Shown: piece by piece, positions 1-8,240 of the stretch
Position numbering within the stretch: position 1 is the first letter of the stretch
How the letters are laid out: each line of letters begins with the position of its first letter
IMG/VR virus record: IMGVR_UViG_3300042460_002243
Span: 1-40,602 of that record
Strand: one strand, 5' to 3'
Source of the DNA: a virus
Length of the DNA stretch: 40,602 bases
The notes under the pieces: generated by a model
The model's database searches: none
What the model was told of the DNA's origin: nothing
The model's input: the letters and a program-made list of their open reading frames with translations, nothing else
Program-made: the position numbers and the translations under genes

Positions 1-498
1 CTACTTCGCCCCTGCCTCGGGAGTCCTCTGGGCCTCCAGGGCTTCCAACCCTCGCTGCAGGCCTTCGTCGCTGTTCCACGCCTGGGTGTACCAGGTGGGC
101 TCTCCGGGCGGGCCGGAATGCGTGAAGCTCCAGGCGGCCCTGTCGGTGCCGTGGACCAGTAGAGCGGCACGGTGGAGGGCCTTGCATCGGGCGCCCCCTC
201 GGTCCTTCAGGTAGGCCTCCATGAACCATTGGTCGATCCTGCCGCCGTGCCACTTGGTCATGTAAGCCGGGTCGCCTGGCCCTGCATACATCAGCCCGGT
301 CAGCACCTGGAGCAGCTGGCTGGTCTCGGTTGCCAGCTTCAGCCGCTCAGCCGGGGTGCGCTTGGTCCGGGTTTCCAGCGCGTCCCGTATCGCCCAGGTG
401 GCCTTGTAGAGGCCGTCCATGTCCAGATCGGCGAAGGGGTTGGGCGGTTCCTGGCCGTAACGAGGTGGACGGCGGGACTGGTTTTCTGCGCTTGCCAT
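1..498 (-). CDS. Hypothetical protein downstream of the tail fibre
   Basis: A 165-residue soluble protein, the last gene of the minus-strand late arm. Start chosen at the ATG at 498 (MASAENQ); a longer reading to 609 adds an Arg/Gly/Pro-rich stretch that looks non-coding. It has a Pro-rich N-terminus (PPNPFADLD), a helical middle and several Trp (WHGGRIDQWF, WSFTHSG, WYTQAW). No signal peptide or membrane segment. Genes in this position are often tail-fibre assembly chaperones in Mu-like phages, but I do not see the conserved pattern of that family, so the function is unknown. Its stop codon is the first base triplet of the window, so what follows is not visible. Confidence 0.6.
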   Translation of the reverse strand: MASAENQSRRPPRYGQEPPNPFADLDMDGLYKATWAIRDALETRTKRTPAERLKLATETSQLLQVLTGLMYAGPGDPAYMTKWHGGRIDQWFMEAYLKDRGGARCKALHRAALLVHGTDRAAWSFTHSGPPGEPTWYTQAWNSDEGLQRGLEALEAQRTPEAGAK

Positions 499-591
499 CG
501 GGAGGACCCCATTCGGGGTAGCCGCATGGCGACGGTTGCGGCCGTCTGCCGATGGGACTACCCGGTTACTTCCTCCAGGCGCCCAGTCTAC

Positions 592-622
592 CCCCGGTCC
601 GGCCGGCATTGCCGAACCGGGG
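592..622 (-). other. Stem-loop after the tail-fibre gene
   Basis: CCCCGGT at 592-598 pairs with ACCGGGG at 616-622, with a smaller inner stem. It lies just downstream of the tail-fibre stop codon on the minus strand. There is no T-run after it, so it is a weak candidate for a terminator or an RNA-stabilising hairpin. Confidence 0.3.
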
Positions 623-632
623 ATCAGGCGGG

Positions 633-1418
633 CTACAGCTTGATCATCACGTTCCAGAAGGCCGTAGGCTGCATCAGCTCGGTAGCCTCACCGTCGCCGA
701 GAGGCGCCGTCAGGGACTGGCTTTGGGGCGACCCCGGATCGACGGAGCCGATAAAGCCGGTGGCGTCACCAGGCGTGTCATCGGTGGTGCTGCCGTAGAT
801 GTCGAGGCCGGGGTTTGTGCCACCCGAGCCGATACCGGTCGGGATACCGACTGCCGGCAGATTCGCCCGCGTCAGGACAACCGACTCCGCACCCACCACC
901 GAGCCCAGGGTACGGGCCGTCAGCCCGGCACCTGCGCCGGCAATGGCGATGGCCCGGCCGAGCGCCTTGGTCAGGGCAATCGGCTTGTTGGCGGCCCAGT
1001 CGGCTGCGGCATTGGCACCTCGGCCGCCGGTGACCGGAGCATGCGCATCGGCGACATTGGTCCACAGAAGCGTATAGAGGGCCTGGGCAGAGGCGTGCGC
1101 CAGCGTAGTGGCTCCCGAGCCCGCACTGCCGATGGTGCCGTCATTGGCCATGACCCAGCCGGGATCGGCCGCGGCGCGTAGGGTGATCTTGCCGTCGCCG
1201 GTCCTGAACCCGTTGCCCTGCGCCAGCGCGATCACCGCCGCCAGGACCTGGGAATGGTTGCCCTCCACCAGGGCGATGCCGGCGCCCAAGACCAGGTTCT
1301 GCAGCTCGTCCTGGATCATGTTCAGCCAGTCCGCGCCCAGCACGCTGCGGGGGGTCGGCGGCGACGGGTCCTGGAATTTGCCGTCCAGGGTTGCGCCGGT
1401 TCCTTCGTTCTTCCACAT
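633..1418 (-). CDS. Short tail fibre / tail-collar-type receptor-binding protein
   Basis: A 261-residue protein in the place of Mu gene S. The N-terminal part (MWKNEGTGATLDGKFQDP, then SVLGADWLNMIQDELQNLV) is the kind of baseplate-attachment segment seen in short fibres of contractile phages. The C-terminus has the tail-collar pattern: GAESVVLTRANLPAVGIP, then Gly/Ser/Thr-rich loops and the final FWNVMIKL, which closes many collar-domain fibres. Likely trimeric and involved in host contact. It starts 5 nt after the stop of gp48. Much shorter than the long Mu fibre, and no invertible second copy of its C-terminus is present, so there is no sign of G-segment type host-range switching. Confidence 0.8.
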   Translation of the reverse strand: MWKNEGTGATLDGKFQDPSPPTPRSVLGADWLNMIQDELQNLVLGAGIALVEGNHSQVLAAVIALAQGNGFRTGDGKITLRAAADPGWVMANDGTIGSAGSGATTLAHASAQALYTLLWTNVADAHAPVTGGRGANAAADWAANKPIALTKALGRAIAIAGAGAGLTARTLGSVVGAESVVLTRANLPAVGIPTGIGSGGTNPGLDIYGSTTDDTPGDATGFIGSVDPGSPQSQSLTAPLGDGEATELMQPTAFWNVMIKL

Positions 1419-1423
1419 GGCTT

Positions 1424-1963
1424 TTACTCGTAGTTGAAAAAGACTTCGGTGTGCTCCGGGAGGATCTCGCCCAGGGCGCATTCCAGGAGTTCGCGGCGGG
1501 CCGCGGCGGTGCCGGCCGGCGCGTGCACCGTCCAGCGGAACTGCCAGTCAATCTCGCCGATGGGATCGCCGCAGCCGTGGACGCCGACATAGAAGGGCTT
1601 GTGCTCCTCGATCTCGATCACGATGCCCAGGCCGGCCGCCACGCCGATGTAGTAGCCGCGGGACTGGCCGCCCACCTGCAGGCGCTTGGCGGCAATGGCG
1701 GCGCGGCGGTCATCCAGGGTCTGGGCCTCGGTAATGCAGGCCGAGGGCAAGTCGTACTCGCGCTCCCAGTCCTCCAGCATCTCGTCGGCCGTGGCCGGGT
1801 GAGCCTCGTCCAGCAGCTTCGCGGCGCGGGCGTAGACGCGCTCCAGCTCATCGCCGCTGGCCAGCAGCAACTTGGCCAGGAAAGAGCCCTCAGTGCGCGG
1901 CCAAGCCGCGCCCTGGGGCAGCAGCTTGACCAGCTGACGGGCGATGGTGGCGGCTACAGCCAC
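1424..1963 (-). CDS. Baseplate protein gp48-like (DUF2313 / YmfQ type)
   Basis: A 179-residue protein matching Mu gp48. Features are LPQGAAWPRTEGSFLAKLL near the N-terminus, the helical LLDEAHPATADEMLEDWEREYDLP region and a C-terminus ending in LPEHTEVFFNYE. In Mu this protein sits at the baseplate, next to gp47, and helps attach the fibres. The start is a GTG at 1963, overlapping the last 10 nt of gp47, with GGGAG about 8 nt upstream; no ATG is available at the right place. Family length is normal. Confidence 0.85.
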   Translation of the reverse strand: MAVAATIARQLVKLLPQGAAWPRTEGSFLAKLLLASGDELERVYARAAKLLDEAHPATADEMLEDWEREYDLPSACITEAQTLDDRRAAIAAKRLQVGGQSRGYYIGVAAGLGIVIEIEEHKPFYVGVHGCGDPIGEIDWQFRWTVHAPAGTAAARRELLECALGEILPEHTEVFFNYE

Positions 1964-3012
1964 GTCACGACTCCCATGACCGGCAACTGGCCCGCGGCGG
2001 GGGCGATGTCGCCGGCCGGCACGGTCATCTCGTGACTGTCCTCGCCTTCGGCGATGGAGATGGCCTCGCTCAGCTTGGAGCGCGGGATCACCTTGCCAGG
2101 CTCGGCGTAGCGGCGCAGCAGATCGGCCAGCTCCGCCTGTACGGCCGCGCGGACCGGCGCGGTGTTGGGTACCAGCTCGATGCTGAAGTTCACCACCAGC
2201 GGTGCCGGGGCGAAGACGATGACCTCGGCGGTCACCGGGCGACGGTCGGCAGCATCGATGTAGTCCTGCACGTCGTCCACCATGCCGGCGTCGGGGATGA
2301 TGTTCACCTCGTCGTCTTGCACGAAGGTCACGCCCACGGTGCCGGCGCCAAGCCATTGCGGCAGCACCCAGACGCGGGTCACGCCGGGCACTTCCTTGGC
2401 CCAGCGGATGTAGTCGGCCTTCGAGCCGCCCTGGGGCGACTGGCGCTTGCGCTCCAGGATGCGCTGGCGCCAGCGCTCGACGCTCTCCTGGTCCACGCCG
2501 CCGGTGATGCCGCCGGCCGCCACCGAGGCGGACGACACAATGCCGGGGATCGGCGAGACCAGGGCCAGTGCCACGCCCTCGGCCGCGTTGCCGGCGGCGC
2601 CGCTGGTGGTGCAGACCAGGCTGACGGTGGCGGTGCCGCCCACGATGGTGGCCTCGGCCTCCACCTCGTACTGCAGGCCGTCCGCGCGCTGCCACAGGCG
2701 GCCGGCCGGGATCACGGCGCCGTTGGTGCCGGTGACCGTCAGCGGGCCATCGGCCTTCGAGCCCGACAGGCGCGTTACGGCCATCTCGGCGCCGTGGCGC
2801 GGCAGCTCGGATTCGTCGGCCGTCGCCGCGAGCAGCTGGCGGGAGTTCCATTCCAGGTGGCCGTGGACTTCATGGACGGCGCCGCTCCAGACGCGGGGCA
2901 GTACGCGGACCACGGCGCGGCGCAGGACGGCGCTGGCGATCTCCAGGCGCGAGACCAGGTCGGTGGTGGTGCGGGCGATCAGGTCGGGGAGCGAGGTGCG
3001 GGCGAAGGGCAT
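1954..3012 (-). CDS. Baseplate wedge protein gp47-like (Baseplate_J family)
   Basis: A 352-residue baseplate J protein like Mu gp47 and P2 gpJ. Typical signs are the N-terminal LPDLIARTTTDL, the hand-shaped domain with LTVTGTNGAVIPAGRLWQRADG, the GGITGGVDQESVERWRQRILERKRQ segment, and the central PGVTRVWVLPQWLGAGTVGVTFV stretch. It forms the wedge of the contractile baseplate around the spike. It overlaps gp48 by 10 nt. Its upstream neighbour is not gp46 as in Mu but the SPRY-repeat protein, which begins its stop 7 nt away. Confidence 0.93.
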   Translation of the reverse strand: MPFARTSLPDLIARTTTDLVSRLEIASAVLRRAVVRVLPRVWSGAVHEVHGHLEWNSRQLLAATADESELPRHGAEMAVTRLSGSKADGPLTVTGTNGAVIPAGRLWQRADGLQYEVEAEATIVGGTATVSLVCTTSGAAGNAAEGVALALVSPIPGIVSSASVAAGGITGGVDQESVERWRQRILERKRQSPQGGSKADYIRWAKEVPGVTRVWVLPQWLGAGTVGVTFVQDDEVNIIPDAGMVDDVQDYIDAADRRPVTAEVIVFAPAPLVVNFSIELVPNTAPVRAAVQAELADLLRRYAEPGKVIPRSKLSEAISIAEGEDSHEMTVPAGDIAPAAGQLPVMGVVTWL

Positions 3013-3019
3013 GGGAGCC

Positions 3020-5137
3020 TCAGACGGTGACGGTGGTGCTGGCCGGGTTCAGCGACACGTTCACCGGATTGGTGAAATCGACGGTGAACTGGAGATCCTC
3101 CTCGGCCCAAGGGGTGAACCCTGCCGGGACGCTGCCGGCGATCCTGGCGTTCGGCGACGCCGGGTAGATGTCGGCCGTGGTGCTGCGCAGCCATAGCTTT
3201 TCCCGGATGCCCAGAATCGCTCCGCCGGCAGCATTGATACCGCCGCCCCGATACAGCTTGACGCCCGCCAGGGCGAGGCCCGAGAGATGCGCGCCCGCGC
3301 CGGTTGCGGGGTCACCACCTCCCCAGTTGGAGTCGTCGGACCCAAACCACACCTTGCCCCCGGCGACATCGACGCCGATCCGGAAGTAGCCGGTGCCGTT
3401 GACGTCGTATGTCACCCCCGTCGAAACCCCGGTGGAGACGTCGTCCTCGAAGATCACGCCCGCCGGGGAGATGCCGTAGCGCTTGCCGCTGGGCAGGATG
3501 ATGCCGAGGTTGTAGGCAGTCGGTGCATAGCTGCTGTTGCTCTCCTGGAACATCTCGGCATACCACTTGCCGCCGGCCTTCGGCAGCGTCGAGCGCACCT
3601 TGGGGTTCACGAGAGAACCATAGTCGTTGTCGCAGATGGCTCGGCCGTTGTCCGTGAACATGTAGGACCGGGAATCCGAGTTGGCCTGGTCCCATTGCGC
3701 GATCTTCGGGAGGACGTCCACCACGATGCTCTTGCTGGCCTCGCCATCGGCCAGGCTGAGGGTGCCGGCCTTGTCCAGGTAGTTGCCACGGGAGCGGACG
3801 TTGCCCCAGGCTGCGAAGCCAGCGGGCGCCGCGTAGGCCTGGCTCGATGCGAGGAAGCGGCCCTGCATTGATCCGCCGGTGCCCGGTGAGCCGGCCGGGG
3901 CAGCTCCGTCCCGGACAGAGAAGGGCTGGCCGTTGAGGCCGGTGGCCGGGTCCGCGCCGACGCCCAGCCAGGCGCCATTCTTGCCGGCCCAGAACAAGCC
4001 CTTGTCGAAGTCACCCGCGAACATGAGCACATCACCATCGACCCAGCCTGCGCCGAACACACCGGCGACCGTGACGTTCTGACGGACCCGCGAGCCGTCC
4101 TTGCGCATGCCGATGGCGCCGCAGTCCAGCGTGTTGGAGCTGGCCAGCACGGCATTGAGCGGCGAGAATGGGCCGGCAAGGCCCATGATGCTGCCGGCGG
4201 CCGAACTGGACGTAACCACCTCCCAGTACCACTTGCCCGAGCGCCGATAGCCCGCCGCCTTGGCGATCTGCCCCGAGCCGGTGGCCGTGGCCACCAGGTT
4301 GCCGGCGGACAGCGTCATGGCCTCGGATTTCTCCTCGGTGCTCCAGGTCGTGGCTGTCTCCGAGGCGGCTGCAGGCGACGCGGTGTCGGCGGTGGTGGTG
4401 TAGTCGGCCGACGCCAGGCCCTTGGTATCGGAGCGCTGCGCCGTGACGGTGGCGCTGGGGCCTTCGTCCTCGACGAACGCCGTGAACCCGGCCGGGACGG
4501 CAAACTTAAACTCCGACGCGCGCATTGCAAAGGTGGCCAGGAAGCCAAGGTTGAAGGAGCCATCACCGTAGATGGCGGGCTGTCCAGCCGTGGTGATGGC
4601 GCCGATGGTGCCGGCGGGATTGGCACCCGTAGCGGGATTTCCGCCGCCTTGCCACACGCCGTCGTAGGCGACCCAATACTTGCCGGTGGCGTACTCCAGG
4701 GCGAATCCCAGCGTCTTGCCGTCTATGCTGCCGAAGGTGGCACCGTTGACCTGCACGTTGCCGGGCGTGCGATGCGAGATTCCGCCGACCGGGCCGATGC
4801 CGAAGGAACTCGCGCGGGTAACGACGCCACCGGTGGGCGTCGGCGCTGCGTCGTCCATGTAGCCGATCTGGCCGTTGTTGCTGAGCGCGTGGACGTCCAC
4901 TTCCCAGTAGACCTTGCCGACCGTACCCGGCCGGGTTCTGTTCACGCGGCAAACGCGCGCCGTGGTGAGGCTGTAGACCGTGCGTCCGCCGTTGGACGAG
5001 TACCAACCCGCCGTCGATTTGGCGGCATCCATCATCGGCTGCACGTACGCCTGCGCGTTGCTGGTGAACCCAGGCTGTGTCCAGCCCAGGACCACGCTCG
5101 GGCGGCGCATACCAGCCGAGACGATGCCGGGGATCAT
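3020..5137 (-). CDS. Large tail protein with three SPRY-like domains
   Basis: A 705-residue protein built from three related domains of about 215-230 residues. Each has a strand motif GK(V/W)YWEV or GGKWYAEM (residues 74-81, 301-308, 523-529), a later motif with Trp followed by DPATG or NPATG (152-171, 380-400, 594-613) and a closing PAGFxxW/F (215-221, 438-444, 671-677). This order fits SPRY/B30.2-like beta-sandwich domains, known in phage tail proteins as carbohydrate- or surface-binding modules. It sits inside the baseplate operon between the gp46 block and gp47, where Mu has no gene, and overlaps the gene upstream by 4 nt (ATGA). I infer a virion surface adhesin. The C-terminus (residues 680-705) is a separate short beta-rich tail. 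Confidence 0.8.
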   Translation of the reverse strand: MIPGIVSAGMRRPSVVLGWTQPGFTSNAQAYVQPMMDAAKSTAGWYSSNGGRTVYSLTTARVCRVNRTRPGTVGKVYWEVDVHALSNNGQIGYMDDAAPTPTGGVVTRASSFGIGPVGGISHRTPGNVQVNGATFGSIDGKTLGFALEYATGKYWVAYDGVWQGGGNPATGANPAGTIGAITTAGQPAIYGDGSFNLGFLATFAMRASEFKFAVPAGFTAFVEDEGPSATVTAQRSDTKGLASADYTTTADTASPAAASETATTWSTEEKSEAMTLSAGNLVATATGSGQIAKAAGYRRSGKWYWEVVTSSSAAGSIMGLAGPFSPLNAVLASSNTLDCGAIGMRKDGSRVRQNVTVAGVFGAGWVDGDVLMFAGDFDKGLFWAGKNGAWLGVGADPATGLNGQPFSVRDGAAPAGSPGTGGSMQGRFLASSQAYAAPAGFAAWGNVRSRGNYLDKAGTLSLADGEASKSIVVDVLPKIAQWDQANSDSRSYMFTDNGRAICDNDYGSLVNPKVRSTLPKAGGKWYAEMFQESNSSYAPTAYNLGIILPSGKRYGISPAGVIFEDDVSTGVSTGVTYDVNGTGYFRIGVDVAGGKVWFGSDDSNWGGGDPATGAGAHLSGLALAGVKLYRGGGINAAGGAILGIREKLWLRSTTADIYPASPNARIAGSVPAGFTPWAEEDLQFTVDFTNPVNVSLNPASTTVTV

Positions 5138-5574
5138 GCCGCCGCCTTGGTGGAGCCGATCAGACGGAAGACGTTCTCCCCCAGGCGCTTCAGGGTCACA
5201 ACATCGCCCTGCTCCAGGATCAGCGTTCCGCCCTTGGGGGGCTTGATGGTGACCCCGACTTCGGCCACGAAGGTCGCCAGGCCGGCGCCGTCGTTGTCGA
5301 AGTGCTGCTGGTAGTTCTCCGGCAGAGTGTGGTTCGCCTGCAGCCGCACGTTGATGGTCTTGGCGGCGGCATCGCTGAGATAGCGGTAGCGTTCGGCGTC
5401 GGCCGCCTCGACGTTGTAGACGACGCCGGCGTCCGGGAGCACCGCGGCGAGGCGGTTGATCGCTTCGCCCACCTTCGTGAAGTTCGCATTGATCCTCTGC
5501 CCACCAGCCCGGAGGTTGGTGCCATTGCCGGAGTTGGGCGTGGAAAGGTCGATCTGTTCGAGTTCAATCGTCAT
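5134..5574 (-). CDS. Small tail-associated protein of unknown function
   Basis: A 146-residue protein between gp46 and the SPRY-repeat protein. It opens with LSTPNSGNGTNLRAGGQRINANFTKV, an N-terminal pattern seen in phage tail or fibre-attachment proteins, and ends in beta-rich GGTLILEQGDVVTLKRLGENVFRLIG. It has no signal peptide. It overlaps gp46 by 11 nt and the SPRY protein by 4 nt, so it is translated with them. I infer that it may be an adaptor linking the SPRY protein to the tail; the function is not known. Confidence 0.7.
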   Translation of the reverse strand: MTIELEQIDLSTPNSGNGTNLRAGGQRINANFTKVGEAINRLAAVLPDAGVVYNVEAADAERYRYLSDAAAKTINVRLQANHTLPENYQQHFDNDGAGLATFVAEVGVTIKPPKGGTLILEQGDVVTLKRLGENVFRLIGSTKAAA

Positions 5575-6604
5575 GGGTCTGATCCCAGGTATAGAGGGTG
5601 CTGTCGAAAGTGATCAGCGTGCTGTCGAAAGTCGGCGGGGGCAGGCCCAGCGCGCCGCCGCAGCCCACTTCACCGCCCAGGCCTGTCGGAGGCGGCGCCC
5701 AGGGGTCGGCATCAATCGCGGTATCGCCCGCGGCGCCCTGGACCTCGCCCGGCTTGCCCGCTTCGGCTGGCGCCCAGGTGTCGGCCTCGACAGGCGGCAT
5801 GCCGCTGGTGCCGCTAACTTCGCCGGGCTTGCCGCTGGGCTCGGGGCCCCAGCTGTTGGCGACGAGGGGCGGTGTGCCGGCGGTGCCGCGGATCTCGCCG
5901 GGCTTGGACGGCGTCTCCGGCTCCCAGGCGTCCGCGGCCACGGCCGGCACGCCGCTCTCGCCCTGAATCTCCGCGCTGCTGCCCACGGCGCCAGGCGCCC
6001 AGCTGGTGGCCACCACCGGCGCGGTGCCGGGCGTGCCCTGGACCTCGCCTGCAGGGCCGGCCGAGGGTGCGGCCCAGCTGCTGGCCACCAGCGGAGCGGT
6101 GCCGGGCGTGCCCTGGATCTCGCCGGGCACGCCGGGCAGCTCGTCGAAGGGGTTGGGCGCGGCGCCCGGCGTGTACGGGAAGCGCAGCGTGCTCTGCTGC
6201 CCGTTCGGCTGCGTGATGGTCACCTGCAGCAGGCGGGTGCCCGGCGCAGGGATGCTGGCCTGCACATCCACCTCGGTGGCCACGCCATCCTCGATCAGCC
6301 AGCGCAGCGCCTCGCGGGCATAGATGCGCGTGCGCTCCAGAACTTCCTGGGTTTCCTTCTCGCGGTCCAGCAGCCACAGCAGCGAGCCCAGCTCGTCGCC
6401 CTCGCGGTCGGGGTAGCTGTCGCCCCACCAGCCGCGGCGGTCTTCTCCAGCCGGCAGCTCCACGTCGGCCGGCGCGCGGCGATCCGTGAAGAGGGAGATC
6501 AGAATCGCCGTCTCCAGATCGTCGGACACCACCAGGTCGGCGCCGGCCACGCGCAGATCCGCATGGCCGGTCTGGTTGTCCCAGAAGAGCGCGAGGTCCG
6601 TCAT
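5564..6604 (-). CDS. Baseplate protein gp46-like with repeat-bearing C-terminal extension
   Basis: A 346-residue protein. Residues 1 to about 150 are a Mu gp46 domain, a small baseplate wedge protein: DLALFWDNQTGHADLRV at the N-terminus, RRGWWGDSYPDREGDELGSLLWLLDREK, then the helical YAREALRWLIEDGVA. Mu gp46 ends about there. Here six 25-residue repeats follow (161-310), each with the pattern GE(I/V)xG, a small-residue stretch, a conserved W and P. A tail with FDSTLITFDSTLYTWD ends the protein. It overlaps gp45 by 4 nt. The extension is rich in Gly, Pro and Ala and should be extended and surface-exposed; I infer a decoration or linker role next to the SPRY tail protein. Confidence 0.9.
   Translation of the reverse strand: MTDLALFWDNQTGHADLRVAGADLVVSDDLETAILISLFTDRRAPADVELPAGEDRRGWWGDSYPDREGDELGSLLWLLDREKETQEVLERTRIYAREALRWLIEDGVATEVDVQASIPAPGTRLLQVTITQPNGQQSTLRFPYTPGAAPNPFDELPGVPGEIQGTPGTAPLVASSWAAPSAGPAGEVQGTPGTAPVVATSWAPGAVGSSAEIQGESGVPAVAADAWEPETPSKPGEIRGTAGTPPLVANSWGPEPSGKPGEVSGTSGMPPVEADTWAPAEAGKPGEVQGAAGDTAIDADPWAPPPTGLGGEVGCGGALGLPPPTFDSTLITFDSTLYTWDQTHDD
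5675..6124 (-). repeat. Six in-frame 75-bp repeats within the gp46 gene
   Basis: These encode the six 25-residue units at residues 161-310 of the gp46-like protein. At the DNA level each carries a version of CCCTGGAYCTCGCC (plus-strand reading) at 75-bp spacing. The units have diverged from each other, so the array is not a recent expansion. Confidence 0.8.
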
Positions 6605-7200
6605 GACATGCTCGTGTCGGGCGGCGGGCTGTCGCCGTGCCGGTGCGGGTTGAAGGCGGTACGCATCCCCTGCATCGAGCCGACGCTGTCGGACACCTGC
6701 GTGTCCGAGTGGATGTTGCCGCCGGCATGGATGCCGCCGCTGACCGACAGCAACGGGGTGTTCAAAGTCACCTTCACGCTGCAGTTAAACACCGCTTCAG
6801 GGGCGGTTAAGTCCACCTTGTTGCCGGCGACCACCTGGACGATGCGGCCGTTGTGGAAGCGGATGAAGTCGCCCAGGTGGTTGTAGAGCACGCTCTCGCC
6901 CGCCTGCAGGCCCTTCGGGCGGTAGCGGGCGTCGTCCACCGCGATGGCCACCAGGTGGTTGCGGTTGCCGCCCACGGCCACCATCACAGCCTGGGCGCCG
7001 GCATGCGGGACGCTGGCATGGCCGTAGTTCTGGTAGCGGTTCACGCCGTCGCGCAGCTCGCCCGGCAGGCCGCTGATCTGCAGCACCTGCAGGCCGCCCG
7101 CGTCGTTGACCATCCGGACGATGCCGGTACCGATGGCCAAGCGGATGCGCCGGGAGATCGGCGCCAGCAGCTTCGACAGATCGCCCACACGGACCCTCAC
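6601..7200 (-). CDS. Baseplate spike protein gp45-like (gpV type)
   Basis: A 199-residue membrane-puncturing spike like Mu gp45 and P2 gpV. It has an N-terminal OB-fold region (GIVRMVNDAGGLQVLQISGLPGELRDGV), then LYNHLGDFIRFHNGR and short beta-helix-like strands. Near the C-terminus it has NPHRHGD, corresponding to the metal-binding HxH tip of trimeric spikes. The start is a GTG at 7200 overlapping the stop of P by 4 nt. Family length and operon position are as expected. Confidence 0.92.
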   Translation of the reverse strand: MRVRVGDLSKLLAPISRRIRLAIGTGIVRMVNDAGGLQVLQISGLPGELRDGVNRYQNYGHASVPHAGAQAVMVAVGGNRNHLVAIAVDDARYRPKGLQAGESVLYNHLGDFIRFHNGRIVQVVAGNKVDLTAPEAVFNCSVKVTLNTPLLSVSGGIHAGGNIHSDTQVSDSVGSMQGMRTAFNPHRHGDSPPPDTSMS

Positions 7201-8240
7201 TGCAGCGGCTCCGTGGCGGGGTCCGGCATCGGGATGCGGTCGTAGGCGGCCGGCAGGGTCAGCGACAGGATCGTGGTTTCACCGCCACCGCTGAGGCGGT
7301 AGTTCACCGCCTGGATGAACAGGTCGGCCTCGATGCGCATCCAGGCATCGCGCACGGGCACCCGGCGGTTCGGAATCCACAGGCCTGCGGCGTGACGCCA
7401 GCCCTTCACGGTGTACGCCACCTGGACGGCCGCGCCAGCCCTAGTGCTGCGCTCCCAGTCGGCACGCTGCTGCGCGGTGCCCAACTGGACGTTGTCCTCG
7501 GCCACCACGACCAGTGGCCGGTAGCGGCCGACCGCACGATCCTTGGCCACGGCAGCCACCTCAGTGGCGCCAGTGTCGAAGCCGGCTTCGTCGTCCATCG
7601 GCTGCTGGCCGATGATGCGGTACTCCGAGTAGCGGTCGCGGTGGCTGCGTTCGCCGCTGGCGGACACGATGTTGACACCCAGCTCCAGCACCGTGGCCAC
7701 GCGCTTGGCGGACGCCCGGCCGATGATCAGATCTCCCAGGCCGTTCGAGTACAGCAAGACGCCGCGCTGCAGCGCCGCGCGCTGCAGGTTGTCGTTCACG
7801 GTCTCGCCTTCCTGGATCTGCCAGGTGCCGAACGGCTCCCCGACGTCGGTCTCGGCAATCACCCGAATCCCGAAGGGGCGGCACAGGTCGGCCGCGATCT
7901 GCGTCAGTGTCTGCCCCGACCACTGGCCCCCGCCATGGACCGCCGAGCAGTCCACCAGGTCCCCGGTCGCATCCCGGCCGCTGACGGTCAGCGAGCGATG
8001 CTCGTCGTCGTAACCGGGGCGCACGTCGTCCACCCACCCGGTGATCACCGTCTCGCCGTCGATGCGGACCGCACAGCGCGCGCCGACCGGGATCTCGCGG
8101 GCCTGCGCCTGGCCCGGCCACTTCTCGCTCAGGGTCAGCTCGAACGTGCCGGCCAGGCACTCCACCGAGGACCGTACGTCCACCTCGGTCCAGCCGCCGT
8201 AGAGCTGGCCATTCACCAGCAGAGTCACCTGGCTAGGCAT
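7197..8240 (-). CDS. P: Tail baseplate hub protein P (gp44-like)
   Basis: A 347-residue protein like Mu gpP/gp44, structurally related to the gpD/gp27 hub that links tail tube and spike. Recognisable segments are LLVNGQLYGGWTEVDVRSSVE, SLTVSGRDATGDLVDCS, and LWIPNRRVPVRDAWMRIEADLFI near the C-terminus. The ATG at 8240 overlaps the end of N by 8 nt. It lies between N and the spike exactly as in Mu. Confidence 0.92.
   Translation of the reverse strand: MPSQVTLLVNGQLYGGWTEVDVRSSVECLAGTFELTLSEKWPGQAQAREIPVGARCAVRIDGETVITGWVDDVRPGYDDEHRSLTVSGRDATGDLVDCSAVHGGGQWSGQTLTQIAADLCRPFGIRVIAETDVGEPFGTWQIQEGETVNDNLQRAALQRGVLLYSNGLGDLIIGRASAKRVATVLELGVNIVSASGERSHRDRYSEYRIIGQQPMDDEAGFDTGATEVAAVAKDRAVGRYRPLVVVAEDNVQLGTAQQRADWERSTRAGAAVQVAYTVKGWRHAAGLWIPNRRVPVRDAWMRIEADLFIQAVNYRLSGGGETTILSLTLPAAYDRIPMPDPATEPLQ

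Noticed and set aside
633-1418. Invertible tail-fibre cassette as in Mu
   Set aside because: No DNA invertase gene and no inverted second fibre end in the window.
1424-2851. Long minus-strand frame starting at 2851 in the gp48 frame
   Set aside because: The upstream part is an Arg/Gly-rich shadow of gp47; the real gp48 start is the GTG at 1963.
5675-6124. Evenly spaced repeats that could suggest a CRISPR array
   Set aside because: Period is 75 bp without conserved palindromic repeats or spacers, and they are in frame as protein repeats of gp46.
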